This document shows positions 9,280-18,036 of a stretch of 64,000 nt of DNA, piece after piece (the stretch's first letter is position 1; each line of letters begins with the position of its first letter). The position numbers and the translations under genes are program-made. Source of the DNA: Tritrichomonas musculus (Eukaryota > Parabasalia > Tritrichomonadida > Tritrichomonadidae); contig JAPFFF010000065.1 of the NCBI GenBank assembly GCA_039105265.1, positions 723,217-787,216 of the forward strand, read 5' to 3'. Under the pieces are notes generated by a model. That model made no database searches. It was not told the origin of the DNA and worked only from the letters and a program-made list of their open reading frames with translations.

Positions 9280-9306
9280 TTGATGTTGTTTAAACACATG
9301 TACCAC

Positions 9307-9717
9307 ATTATGTGAAGCGTTGATGTAACAAAAATAGGCACGCTAAAATATATGTTGATATAAATGAAAGTCAAAACGCACATTATGTAATGGGATTGTA
9401 AGTTTTTATCCAGTATGTAATGATGTATTATGACACATTAAGTTAGATGACGTGAGTTCAACGTGAGGTGATGTAGTGAGGTGGTAACATGTGTTGTGAC
9501 GTGAGTTCAACGTGAGTTCAACGTGAGTTCAACGTGAGGTGGTGACATAGGTTTTGACATGAGTTCAACGTGAGTTCAACGTGAGGTGATGCGTTGTGAT
9601 GTTAACTTTGGGTTTTGACGTGAGTTGAAACGTGAGGTGGTGTGGTGAGGTGGATGATGAGGTGTTAACATAGGTTTTGACATGAGTTGAATCGTTAAGA
9701 GGGGGGTGTTACAACTT
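9307..9717. other. Repeat-rich spacer, candidate Polinton terminal region
   Basis: No gene is supported here. It holds an 11-bp iteron, CGTGAGTTCAA, in five exact copies (starting 9451, 9500, 9511, 9522, 9569) with at least three variants, mixed with CGTGAGGTG and GGTTTTGACATGAG units. Subterminal repeats of this kind often lie at ends of linear virus-like elements, where terminal-protein-primed replication starts, but I cannot see a matching inverted copy in the window. Confidence 0.6.
9451..9579. repeat. CGTGAGTTCAA iterons
   Basis: Five exact 11-bp copies, three of them directly abutting (9500-9532), plus near copies at 9558 and further right. They are plausible binding sites for a replication or integration protein. 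Confidence 0.85.
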
Positions 9718-9756
9718 TAAGCAGGGTGAAGTGGCGAAGCTACGAAACCCTGCTTA
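9718..9756. other. Strong two-tier hairpin at the block junction
   Basis: TAAGCAGGGT (9718-9727) pairs perfectly with ACCCTGCTTA (9747-9756). Inside, GTGGC (9731-9735) pairs with GCTAC (9739-9743) through one G-T pair, with GAA loops or bulges at three places. It sits exactly between the iteron spacer and the next open frame. It may be an element end, a terminator or a resolved replication hairpin. Confidence 0.75.
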
Positions 9757-9820
9757 GCTATACTACTGAGTTCATTTGGTATTTGATGTTAATTGGGGTG
9801 ATAATCAAGATGATGATATA

Positions 9821-11230
9821 ATGCATATTGATGTAATATTTAAACCAAATGGTTCTACTAGCACTTATGACAGCATGGACGGGTATGATAGCAATGGCAA
9901 ACGCATTGATAGAATAATATGGCGTCATGATGATGGACAAATTGTATATGTATCATATATTGCAGCACATAGAAATAATAATCCAATAGCATATAATTTC
10001 ATTAGAGCACAAATCGAATCACCATTTATCAAAGACTCGAATGTTGCTGATGGAAGTCCAGAACGATTCACAATTCAATGTGCACAGAATGATAGTGGTT
10101 GTGTAATCCCAGATGAATATATCAGAAGGGTATTAACAACCAAAAATATTATCGTGAAGTTCAAACGAAATGCCGATGATGCATCATATGAAGAAGCCGA
10201 ATATACGTATTCTGGTCGAAAGGGTGCAAATCTCATATACAAATCAACCGGGGGTGAATCAACCGGGGATGAATCAATAGATATTCGTGTAGCTACACGT
10301 GTCGTCTCATTGAGATCCGCGGATGATACACTGACCAATATATATGATGCGTCTATCACATTAATCAGCAACCAACCTGTGAGCGATGATATGATCACTT
10401 CGGTGAAATATGTTGATGATAACTTTGCAATGAAAACAGAATTGACCCGTGCTATTGACCAAGTGAAGAGTGAAATTCCTGAACCTGTTGACTTGACTAA
10501 ATATGTAGCAAAAAATGATGATGGTTCATTATCAATTAATAGTACCGAAAGTAATATTGCAAGTTTCTTTAGTTCTATTGATTCTAATACACTTGCTTTA
10601 TTTAGATTTGGATATAATGATACTTATAATACTGTCTTTATGTATAGGTCTTCAAAAACTGCTGATACTGGTGAAGTATTTATATATGTTGATGGTCATA
10701 GATTTCAATCATTTAGCATGTTTGGTACTGCAAGAAATACAACAATTGATTCAAATTTACATGTTTCTGGCAAAATAACATCAAATGGTTCAAATACAAT
10801 CACCCACTACTCCCCAATCGAGTCATCGGTTAACACCATCTCCGATTTCGTCATTGGAGCTCCAGTATATATGACCGGTAAGGTATATCATCGCGAGGAC
10901 TCGAAATGGGTACCTAGCACTGAAGCTGACACCACTGATTGCATATGTAGTGTGAAGACCACTGGCACCTGGAAGGAGTATGTTGGTATATGCGTGAGAA
11001 TCGATGAAGCCAATAGTTGTATCACATTCGCCACTCATGGGGATTACATGGTTAAGGTCGAGGACTCCTCATGCTATTCCATTGGGGATGAGGTATTCAT
11101 CGATAACGCTGATAATAAACTGAAGATACTCACTGGTGAGACCGCGATAACCTCAAAAATAAATCGTATGACAGTGGGTATCATAACTGGTATCATCAAC
11201 GGATCCACATTAGCTGTGTTTAAGGCCTAA
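9821..11230 (+). CDS. Fibre-like protein with beta-rich C-terminal domain
   Basis: 469 aa from the first ATG; the frame is open back to about 9770, at the junction hairpin, so the natural start is uncertain. The N-terminal half has beta-rich segments and a shaft-like stretch (VKYVDDNFAMKTELTRAI, SEIPEPVDLTKYV) like the fibre gene at 1-1343. The last 145 residues (from ITHYSPIES) form a separate module with GAPVYMTGKVYHRED, KEYVGICVRIDE and GDEVFIDNADNKLKILTGE, resembling phage decoration or head domains. Codon and base use change near 10,800, exactly where this module begins, a sign of domain exchange. Surface binding is inferred. It converges on polB. Confidence 0.6.
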   Translation: MHIDVIFKPNGSTSTYDSMDGYDSNGKRIDRIIWRHDDGQIVYVSYIAAHRNNNPIAYNFIRAQIESPFIKDSNVADGSPERFTIQCAQNDSGCVIPDEYIRRVLTTKNIIVKFKRNADDASYEEAEYTYSGRKGANLIYKSTGGESTGDESIDIRVATRVVSLRSADDTLTNIYDASITLISNQPVSDDMITSVKYVDDNFAMKTELTRAIDQVKSEIPEPVDLTKYVAKNDDGSLSINSTESNIASFFSSIDSNTLALFRFGYNDTYNTVFMYRSSKTADTGEVFIYVDGHRFQSFSMFGTARNTTIDSNLHVSGKITSNGSNTITHYSPIESSVNTISDFVIGAPVYMTGKVYHREDSKWVPSTEADTTDCICSVKTTGTWKEYVGICVRIDEANSCITFATHGDYMVKVEDSSCYSIGDEVFIDNADNKLKILTGETAITSKINRMTVGIITGIINGSTLAVFKA

Positions 11231-11250
11231 TTATCGGGAAAGCATTTTTG

Positions 11251-11345
11251 CTGTTCCAGGGAATTAGTGGTTATCTCCATGAAATCTGGGTCTGGTAGAA
11301 TTCTACCACACCCAATATTTAGTGGTTATCACGATGAAATCCCGC
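11251..11345. repeat. Convergent-gene spacer: direct repeats around a palindrome
   Basis: A 23-bp direct repeat (TTAGTGGTTATC followed by ATGAAATC with a variable centre) occurs at 11264-11286 and 11319-11341. Between them lies the perfect 16-bp palindrome TGGTAGAATTCTACCA (11293-11308), flanked by GGGTC on the left and CACCC on the right. The 12-mer CTGTTCCAGGGA at 11251 recurs at 18001. The place between two convergent genes suggests a two-way terminator or processing signal. Confidence 0.8.
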
Positions 11346-11356
11346 AGACCCCATAT

Positions 11357-14300
11357 TCAATTCGAATTGCATATAATATAGTCCCCTGATGTGAGTCCGT
11401 GGATGAATGGGGCACAGGATTGGTTCTCGAGGACAATCATTTTGGTGTGAGTCCCGGTGAGAGCATTCTTGTTTACCGTGATCTTGGACATCGTCATCTC
11501 ACTGATTTTGCTCTGGATTTTGGTATTGCGAGCCATCCCCGGAGGGGCTGAGAGCTTGCGCATCACTTGCAGATTGATATTTTTGCCAACCTTCACACCA
11601 CCATTGTCGATGATGTCCTTGTAATCATCACTTGTAATATGGTTTTTCTTGAGGGAGACCCCCTTGAGTTTGAGTGCCTTGGTCACAGCTCCACTATTGA
11701 ATATGGTGTAGCACTTAGGGGCCAACGCTATCATATTCTCACCATATTTCTCAATGCAGAGACCCAGTATTTTCTTCTCATCAGCGATTGTGTTTATATT
11801 GGGATTCGGCATGAACTTATATATGTTCTCATCATAGAATGCCCTATTCTTGATGATGTATTTGAACTCTTGATCGGACCCCTTGGTATCATCACCAGCA
11901 ACCGCAAAATACGCACTATCAGTGTCCCCCTCTATGAAATGGAATCGCTCCACATCAAGGCACTTGTACATGAAGTCGTATATGAATGTGAGATACCAGA
12001 ATTTGGCATTATCTAGAGTCCAGAATGATTCCTGAAGGCATGTCGTGCATTTGAAGCTCTTCGGGTTCATCTGGAGTAGATAGTTGTCATCACTCAATTT
12101 GGTGCCACTGACATAGTTGTCGTAGATGATATTCTGGAAGGTCTTATCGCGTGAGCATATCTTGATTTTGGAGAACTTCTCGGTGTTCATCCCATCGTAC
12201 CCATATGAGCCATTCATGCTGATCTTGTAGAACTTCTCGTTCGCTACGCTCAAGTCTTGTTCCAAGCCATTCCCCTTGACGGTACCTGATATGATATCCT
12301 GACGGCGTTTCATGAACTCGCTAACGAATGGGTTGAATCCGCGATGAGCCTCGTATTTGGTGAGACTCTTGATATCCTCAATGACAAGTCCATGGTCGAG
12401 GAGGAACCAGAGGTAGTAGTTCGAGAATGTCTGATAGGTACCCATTGTATCAACACTCATGGTCAGCTTCCGTTCAGTTTTGTCAACAGATGGGAGCTTA
12501 TTGTGAGTCATGTAGTCGTGCATATATGGGCCAATTGTGGCCTCATCATTGGTGATATCGAAATTGCGGAATACAGGTGGGAAATTGATGAAGTAGTTGA
12601 TTTTGGATATTGGGCATTTCAACATGACCTCCGCTTTGAATAGGAAATCGGGGTGTTCTTGGTACTTCTGGCTGTTGATGATACCCATACATGTGTTGTA
12701 GGTCTTCATATTTTTGACCCCATCCTTGTACACCTCGAATCGCTCCATCATGGAACCTGGCATATACATGACTCCCCCGTGATATGGATTGGCATCATGT
12801 TTGGTTGAACTGAATGCTGAAGGGTATAAGCTGTTGAAATCAACTCCAACAATATGAGTCATCGTGTGTGGAGTGTCATATGAGATTACCTTGTGATCAA
12901 CGGCGTTGTATCTAAAACGGTTTATTTTGGTATGACCCTTGATGTTGACTCGATGCATGACATTGGATAGGCCACCAGTGATGTTGTTCCGTAAGCTGTA
13001 ATACTCCTGTTCATCATTGATGAGTGTTGGGAGATGCATCATCTTGCAGTACTTCTTCAGCTGAATTCGGAGTTTGGTTATATTGGGGTCATCACGACTG
13101 CGAAGTCTGTTGCATTCCGCACAAGCGAGTTTACAGTTGCTGAGTTCATGACCGATATCATTATTGATTCTATCGAGAGTAGGTCTGTTGGTCCATGTGA
13201 AGTGCTCACCACAGAGATGGCACTTGCCAGTATCTGGATTGTTGTACATCTCCATGAACTTATCGAATTGCTCCTCACAAACACATTTATCGAGGTTCCT
13301 GGGTTTGTCCTTATGAGCTAGATTATATTTGACATCCTGGTTATAGTAGTTCTCGCATTTGAATCGCCACCAATCGAGGTTTGGTTTGAATTTGTTAATG
13401 GGATTCTGTATGGAGTATTCGGCATTTGGATTGAATTCCTTATATGCGAGTGCATACTTGATACAGGATGCATTCTTGCTTAGCGATAGGTTTGAGATGA
13501 GGTCCACGTTGTACTGAGCATTGAGTGCAATTAGGTTGTCAATGGGTTTGATCATCATCTCGACATCATTATCATTGTATGCAAGTAGGTAGTCCCATCG
13601 GGTTTTATAGTTTTTGGCATCCTCGAGATATAGTTTGTAATCATCTGGTGTCAATGGGTTCTTCTGGTTGAGATAGCTATAGAACGCTTCATACTCAAAT
13701 GGCTCTGCTTTTGAGAGGACCTCATTGTAGTTCTCAGTGTTGATGGCTTCATATGGGAACACACCCTTCGAGCTATTCTCAACTCCCCCAAAGTCTACCC
13801 CGAATTGTCGTAATGTACCTCCAGCGACAAATGATTGTGCATCGATGAATCGCAACTTGGGATCGTATTTGGGTGACTTCAATATGAACTGCTTCAATGA
13901 GGATGTGGTACCAATGATGCTATTGGGCTCAACACTCCAGAACATATTTCGCTTGGCTGAACTGTAGTTGAGATACTCCTTGAATAGGTTGCTATCGAAT
14001 CTACTCGAGTTGAATCCAAATACGGTTATCACATTCAGGTTGCGATCAATGGTTTTGAGATTGTCAACTGGTTGATTGATGAAGGATTTCATATATTGAA
14101 CCTTATCGTGATACACCTGCTTGGATTGCTCAAACAACCACTCGATCCATTTGATGATGAACTCAGATGAATCTCTTAATGAGAAGTGCTTTGTGGTACA
14201 ACCAGATTGCGATTTGACACATGATGATACACTAAGGGGTATCAGTCGTGAGTTGATGGTTGTGGATGAACCAATAGATGTATTCACAGGCTGTTCAACA

Positions 14301-16954
14301 GTTTCGAAATCGTAGGTGATGTAATATATGTTGGGCTTCCATTCGAGACCATATGCTAAGCAATATTCGTACACCGGATTGCTGAGTATGTGTGGACAGT
14401 ATGGTAGTGGTTCACGATTGGGTATGAATCGCTTTCGAAATACACCATCACAGTTCTTAACATGGTTCTCGAAACACTTCATGTTGTAATGACCATAATG
14501 GGCATATGAACCACACTTTGGGCAGATATGGATGTTGGTCAGCTTCTCAGCATTCCTGATGTACATTATGTGGATGATTCGATTTTGGGTGTACAGCAAT
14601 GCGGATTTCCTAAATGAGTTATCGCTATTGTATTTCCATTGATCCTGAAGGTTATAGACTTTGAGATCCTCCAAGTACTCATAGATGTCCACATTCAAGT
14701 GATGCTTCTCAGCAGATGCCTTCATGGATTCAATTGATGTACCCGGATAGTTGTTCAGGAGGTCAATTGCATCTTGAGATGGCTTAGTAGAATACACTAT
14801 ATGGTGATCCTCGCATAGGAGCTTCCTAGCTGCCTGTGTGCGATTCTTAGTATTGCAACCAGATTCAGGGTCAACCAGATGGTCATCTAGACATGCAGCC
14901 AGAAATCGGTACCAACATAGATTGTCATCGGCGTTGTCCGTGATGATGAATTTGCTATTTTTGATCTCAGGAGGTAAATCCTTGATTGGACCACTAACCT
15001 TGACCATTCGAGATACCGTGAATGAGACTGATCCTACCATAATCAACTTGGTTCCAGATGTTGAGGTCTCATATGAGTGCAGTACTGATTCAATATAGTA
15101 CTTCACGATATCAAGCGATTGCTCATCACGAACCACAATTGGGATAGCCGATTTATAGTTGTTCCAATTGATTTCCCTAGCTGCATATTCACATGAATAC
15201 CCAAGCATATTCTCCTCACTGGGGGACTGAAATACACCCGAGAGTTGGAAATAGATTTTGAATGGTTTTACCTCACGCTTATAGACCTGTTGCAAGCCGT
15301 CATATATGGTGTTCAATGAGGATATCGAGTTGAAGTAGTATATGTATATTGGCTCATAGGTATCGATATCCTCACGCTCCTTGTAATCACTATCAGCATA
15401 TTTGACATATGATCGCCAAGCCTCAACAGCCCTATCATAGCTATCAGGTTCATTCACCATGAGGAAATCGGTGTGTTTCGATTTGAACTGATGGCCGAAC
15501 TCACTGAGGTAATCGAGTATTTCATTATTTTCAGGGTCCTTGGGGAGATCATCAATATTTTCGGGGGCCTTGGGGGAATCATTGATAATATGGACCAGTT
15601 TTGTAACCTTAGTCCTGTCTCGGGGTATATTATGTATTTCAGTTCTGTCGATATACTCGGGGAAATATTTGTTGAAATAGGAATATGCTTTGTTATCATC
15701 AATACTAGCGTTACTACCGATAATATGATTCAGTTTTGTAACCTTAGTCCTGTCTCGGAGTATATCTTGTATTTCAGCTCTATCGAGATACTCGGGATAA
15801 TACTTGTTGAAATATGAATATGCTTTGTGTTCATCATCTAATTGCTGAATGAACTTAATCCAGGTATTCAATTGCTGGCGTTCATCAATGCGGTCCTCAA
15901 TCTTGTAATCATCTCTATTGAATTTACTGAAGTAATCATTATCTGATGCTGCACGGCGTTCAGCCCTCAGCTGCTCGAAGAATGTATCAAAATCTGATTC
16001 CTTGAGCTTACCAGTGCGATCAAAACCGGTGCGATGTACAAATAAATAATCATTTAGGAACTTCTTGAGTGGGCCCAGTTGAAGAATATACGTAGTGTTA
16101 GTAGGGATGTTACCACCAAACTCATTGTTGATGATATCGATATATTTTTTGACGGTTTCTGGGGGGATTTCACCAAAATGCTTATTCGAGATCTTGAGAT
16201 GCTTTTCACGCTCCTGTTCCTGTTTCTTCTTCAATCGATCGCGTTTCGACTTCTCAGCCAGTTTCTGTTCCCGCTTCTGGAGACGCTCCTGCTCAGCACG
16301 CTCCCATTCCAATTGCTTAGCACGTTCACGTTCAAGTCTGACCTCCTCAAGTGCAATCAGATTCTGTTCAGTTGCATCCTTCAGTAGCTTATCCTCTTGT
16401 TCATCATGCAATCGCTCGAAGAATGTATCAAAATCTGATTCCTTGAGTTTATAAGTGGTGTCGTAATCCGTGCGATATACAAATAAATTATCATTTAGGA
16501 ACTTTATGAGACTGCTCTGCTGTGCGGCCTGTGGTATGTCGGTTGGGATTTTGCCATCGAACTCTGTGTTGGCGATCTTGATATAATCTTGGACATCACT
16601 CGCGGTTAAATCCCTTTTATCAAAATGCGTCTTCTTAATCTTGCTATTCAGTAAGCGTTCAGCACCTTCCAATCCCAATACCTTGAGACGCCTCTGCTCA
16701 GCACGTGTAAGCCTCAGTCGCCTGATGAATGTATCAAGATCTGATTCCTCGAGCTTATTATCGGGATCAAAACCAGTGTGAGCTACAAATGAGTTCTCAT
16801 TCAGGAACTTTATGAGACTGCTCAGCTGTCCAACATATGGGTTTCTGGTTGAGATACCCCCACCGAACTCCTCATTGATGATATCGATATAGCTTTTGAC
16901 GGCATCTGTGGGTAGAACCTTTTTATCGAAATTCCAACTAGTAATATTACTCAT
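11357..16954 (-). CDS. POLB: Protein-primed family B DNA polymerase (Polinton POLB) with embedded HNH-like module
   Basis: 1,865 aa. The N-terminal 500 residues hold three copies of a unit of about 65 residues (DIINEEFGG, SLIKFLN, F.THTGF-like, SDFDTFF) and two copies of AYSYFNKYYPEYLDR. A Cys/His zinc motif (CPKCGSYAHYGHYN) is near 813. Exonuclease motifs are YITYDFETVE (about 882) and FGFNSSRFDS (about 980). An HNH-like module (CHLCG, LDRINNDIGH, CAECNRLRS) lies at about 1240-1290. Polymerase motif A is DFNSLYPSAF (about 1373), motif B is SMNGSYGYDG (about 1582) and motif C is EGDTDSAYF (about 1677). Polintons replicate with this enzyme using a protein primer. The long N-terminus is typical of Polinton polymerases. 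Confidence 0.93.
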   Translation of the reverse strand: MSNITSWNFDKKVLPTDAVKSYIDIINEEFGGGISTRNPYVGQLSSLIKFLNENSFVAHTGFDPDNKLEESDLDTFIRRLRLTRAEQRRLKVLGLEGAERLLNSKIKKTHFDKRDLTASDVQDYIKIANTEFDGKIPTDIPQAAQQSSLIKFLNDNLFVYRTDYDTTYKLKESDFDTFFERLHDEQEDKLLKDATEQNLIALEEVRLERERAKQLEWERAEQERLQKREQKLAEKSKRDRLKKKQEQEREKHLKISNKHFGEIPPETVKKYIDIINNEFGGNIPTNTTYILQLGPLKKFLNDYLFVHRTGFDRTGKLKESDFDTFFEQLRAERRAASDNDYFSKFNRDDYKIEDRIDERQQLNTWIKFIQQLDDEHKAYSYFNKYYPEYLDRAEIQDILRDRTKVTKLNHIIGSNASIDDNKAYSYFNKYFPEYIDRTEIHNIPRDRTKVTKLVHIINDSPKAPENIDDLPKDPENNEILDYLSEFGHQFKSKHTDFLMVNEPDSYDRAVEAWRSYVKYADSDYKEREDIDTYEPIYIYYFNSISSLNTIYDGLQQVYKREVKPFKIYFQLSGVFQSPSEENMLGYSCEYAAREINWNNYKSAIPIVVRDEQSLDIVKYYIESVLHSYETSTSGTKLIMVGSVSFTVSRMVKVSGPIKDLPPEIKNSKFIITDNADDNLCWYRFLAACLDDHLVDPESGCNTKNRTQAARKLLCEDHHIVYSTKPSQDAIDLLNNYPGTSIESMKASAEKHHLNVDIYEYLEDLKVYNLQDQWKYNSDNSFRKSALLYTQNRIIHIMYIRNAEKLTNIHICPKCGSYAHYGHYNMKCFENHVKNCDGVFRKRFIPNREPLPYCPHILSNPVYEYCLAYGLEWKPNIYYITYDFETVEQPVNTSIGSSTTINSRLIPLSVSSCVKSQSGCTTKHFSLRDSSEFIIKWIEWLFEQSKQVYHDKVQYMKSFINQPVDNLKTIDRNLNVITVFGFNSSRFDSNLFKEYLNYSSAKRNMFWSVEPNSIIGTTSSLKQFILKSPKYDPKLRFIDAQSFVAGGTLRQFGVDFGGVENSSKGVFPYEAINTENYNEVLSKAEPFEYEAFYSYLNQKNPLTPDDYKLYLEDAKNYKTRWDYLLAYNDNDVEMMIKPIDNLIALNAQYNVDLISNLSLSKNASCIKYALAYKEFNPNAEYSIQNPINKFKPNLDWWRFKCENYYNQDVKYNLAHKDKPRNLDKCVCEEQFDKFMEMYNNPDTGKCHLCGEHFTWTNRPTLDRINNDIGHELSNCKLACAECNRLRSRDDPNITKLRIQLKKYCKMMHLPTLINDEQEYYSLRNNITGGLSNVMHRVNIKGHTKINRFRYNAVDHKVISYDTPHTMTHIVGVDFNSLYPSAFSSTKHDANPYHGGVMYMPGSMMERFEVYKDGVKNMKTYNTCMGIINSQKYQEHPDFLFKAEVMLKCPISKINYFINFPPVFRNFDITNDEATIGPYMHDYMTHNKLPSVDKTERKLTMSVDTMGTYQTFSNYYLWFLLDHGLVIEDIKSLTKYEAHRGFNPFVSEFMKRRQDIISGTVKGNGLEQDLSVANEKFYKISMNGSYGYDGMNTEKFSKIKICSRDKTFQNIIYDNYVSGTKLSDDNYLLQMNPKSFKCTTCLQESFWTLDNAKFWYLTFIYDFMYKCLDVERFHFIEGDTDSAYFAVAGDDTKGSDQEFKYIIKNRAFYDENIYKFMPNPNINTIADEKKILGLCIEKYGENMIALAPKCYTIFNSGAVTKALKLKGVSLKKNHITSDDYKDIIDNGGVKVGKNINLQVMRKLSAPPGMARNTKIQSKISEMTMSKITVNKNALTGTHTKMIVLENQSCAPFIHGLTSGDYIICNSN

Positions 16955-17402
16955 TTACCCCATTGGTAAAAATACAAAAATAATCATCGCAACGCGGTTG
17001 ATGACATACTATTTTTGAATTTTACTCGATTAAATAGCAAATCGGAATCATATATGTGTTAGCGCTAACTGGTATAGTTGTTGGATCAAGAAGGATGTCT
17101 CCCAGCTTCGGCGGCAGGCATAGGTTCGATTCACTGCCATACCGATTTTTCGTATTATTTCCGGTCCATATTTGTGGTAGAGCCCAAGCGCACTAAACAC
17201 CTTGGGTAAGCTATTACTTGTGGATTATGGGGTAATACGGGCATTTGCCGGCATTTGCAACCCAAACCAGTCTCATGGTGGATGCAGGTATTTTCCTTGA
17301 GGGATTGATGTGCAATCCCGGGCATGTATATTGGTTCCTCTAGAGAATGCATTACGCATCCATCATGGGGTCGGTTTTTGCAAAAATATTTTTGGACTAC
17401 GG
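16955..17402. other. Hairpin-rich spacer upstream of polB
   Basis: No protein gene is supported. The plus strand has a 12-bp palindrome, GTTAGCGCTAAC (17059-17070), a B-box-like GGTTCGATTC (17123-17132), a T-run (17146-17150), and then several stems described in the next entry, ending in TTTTT at 17375-17379. The strand of any transcript is unknown. Confidence 0.6.
17160..17380 (+). ncRNA. Candidate structured RNA in Polinton spacer
   Basis: Stems visible by eye: CCCAAG/CTTGGG (17183-17188 with 17201-17206), TATTAC/GTAATA (17212-17217 with 17232-17237), a 12-bp stem with one G-U pair (17274-17285 with 17356-17367), an inner perfect 7-bp hairpin GGGATTG/CAATCCC (17301-17307 with 17313-17319), and an outer AAACC/GGTTT pair ending at a T5 run. 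Together with the B-box-like sequence upstream this would suit a Pol III transcript. Neither a family nor expression is known; DNA-level function (origin, packaging) is an alternative. Confidence 0.35.
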
Positions 17403-17972
17403 TTAGAAATCGGTTGTATCAATCTCATCATCGGGATCTGGAGCTGGTTCCCTTGGGGGACCGTTTATAGGCATATGGGTGTTGATTAGTTTTTGGGTCA
17501 TATACATGGAGATACTCAATTTCAGGTTATCGCGTATGAGTCTACGCAATAGGGATACACGTTTATGAGGTTCTGCGTTGGATACCGTATCGATTACTGC
17601 CTGTGATGTGACATATTGGATCAATCGGTCGTGATCCCCAATATCCAGGAACTTGCTTCGATTGAATATATGGGTGCGATTTAAACGAGGTCGAGGATGT
17701 TCAATAGATAGAGTCTCAGGAGGTGAGTCATTTGCATCCTGAGTGGTGTCCTGAGTGGTGTCGATATGTGCTTCAGCCTTTGGGGTATCAGTAGATGGTT
17801 TGCGTTTATGGTTCATACGCTTAATCAAATGCTTGACATCTCGGCGCAAATCGGTGATACCATCTACGATCTTTAGGAGTATCTCAGCATCAGTTGCTGT
17901 ACCAGTAGCTGTATCAGTAGCCATATCAGTAACTGTATCAGTAGCTGTATCAGTAGTCATATCTGTATCCAT
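17403..17972 (-). CDS. Hypothetical Polinton protein with Thr-Asp repeat, 189 aa
   Basis: No family recognised. Residues 2-28 are a (TD/AT) repeat encoded by a short CAGTAGCTGTAT-like DNA repeat. A predicted coiled coil follows (ILLKIVDGITDLRRDVKHLI), then a basic patch (KRMNHKRKP), a Thr/Asp/Gln linker and a helical C-terminal domain (residues about 110-165, with SNAEPHKRVSLLRRLIRDNL), ending in an acidic tail. It could be an oligomeric DNA-associated or terminal-protein-type factor given its place next to polB, but that is speculation. Confidence 0.5.
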   Translation of the reverse strand: MDTDMTTDTATDTVTDMATDTATGTATDAEILLKIVDGITDLRRDVKHLIKRMNHKRKPSTDTPKAEAHIDTTQDTTQDANDSPPETLSIEHPRPRLNRTHIFNRSKFLDIGDHDRLIQYVTSQAVIDTVSNAEPHKRVSLLRRLIRDNLKLSISMYMTQKLINTHMPINGPPREPAPDPDDEIDTTDF

Positions 17973-18036
17973 TTATGCAAAAATAAAATATTATTTTCGA
18001 CTGTTCCAGGGATTTTGACACGAATGTACCTCGTAC

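Larger units (their letters stand above)
1..9717. mobile_element. Polinton/Maverick element, left block (partial at window edge)
   Basis: This block has the core Polinton gene set: packaging ATPase, retroviral-type integrase and a probable capsid module, all on the minus strand in a tight array, with a fibre-like gene on the plus strand at the left. The genes read open, so the copy looks young. The left end lies outside the window. The right end is put at the iteron spacer and hairpin near 9.7 kb, because the integrase sits near a terminus in many Polintons and because base composition and gene content change there. No DNA polymerase B or cysteine protease is seen in this block; they may lie left of the window. 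It may instead be one element with the right block. Confidence 0.65.

Noticed and set aside
17071-17144. Possible tRNA (GGTATAG ... GGTTCGATTC ... CCATACC, then T-run)
   Set aside because: Acceptor ends nearly pair and a B box is present, but the T stem does not pair and no anticodon arm of proper size can be drawn. Kept only as part of the structured-spacer finding.
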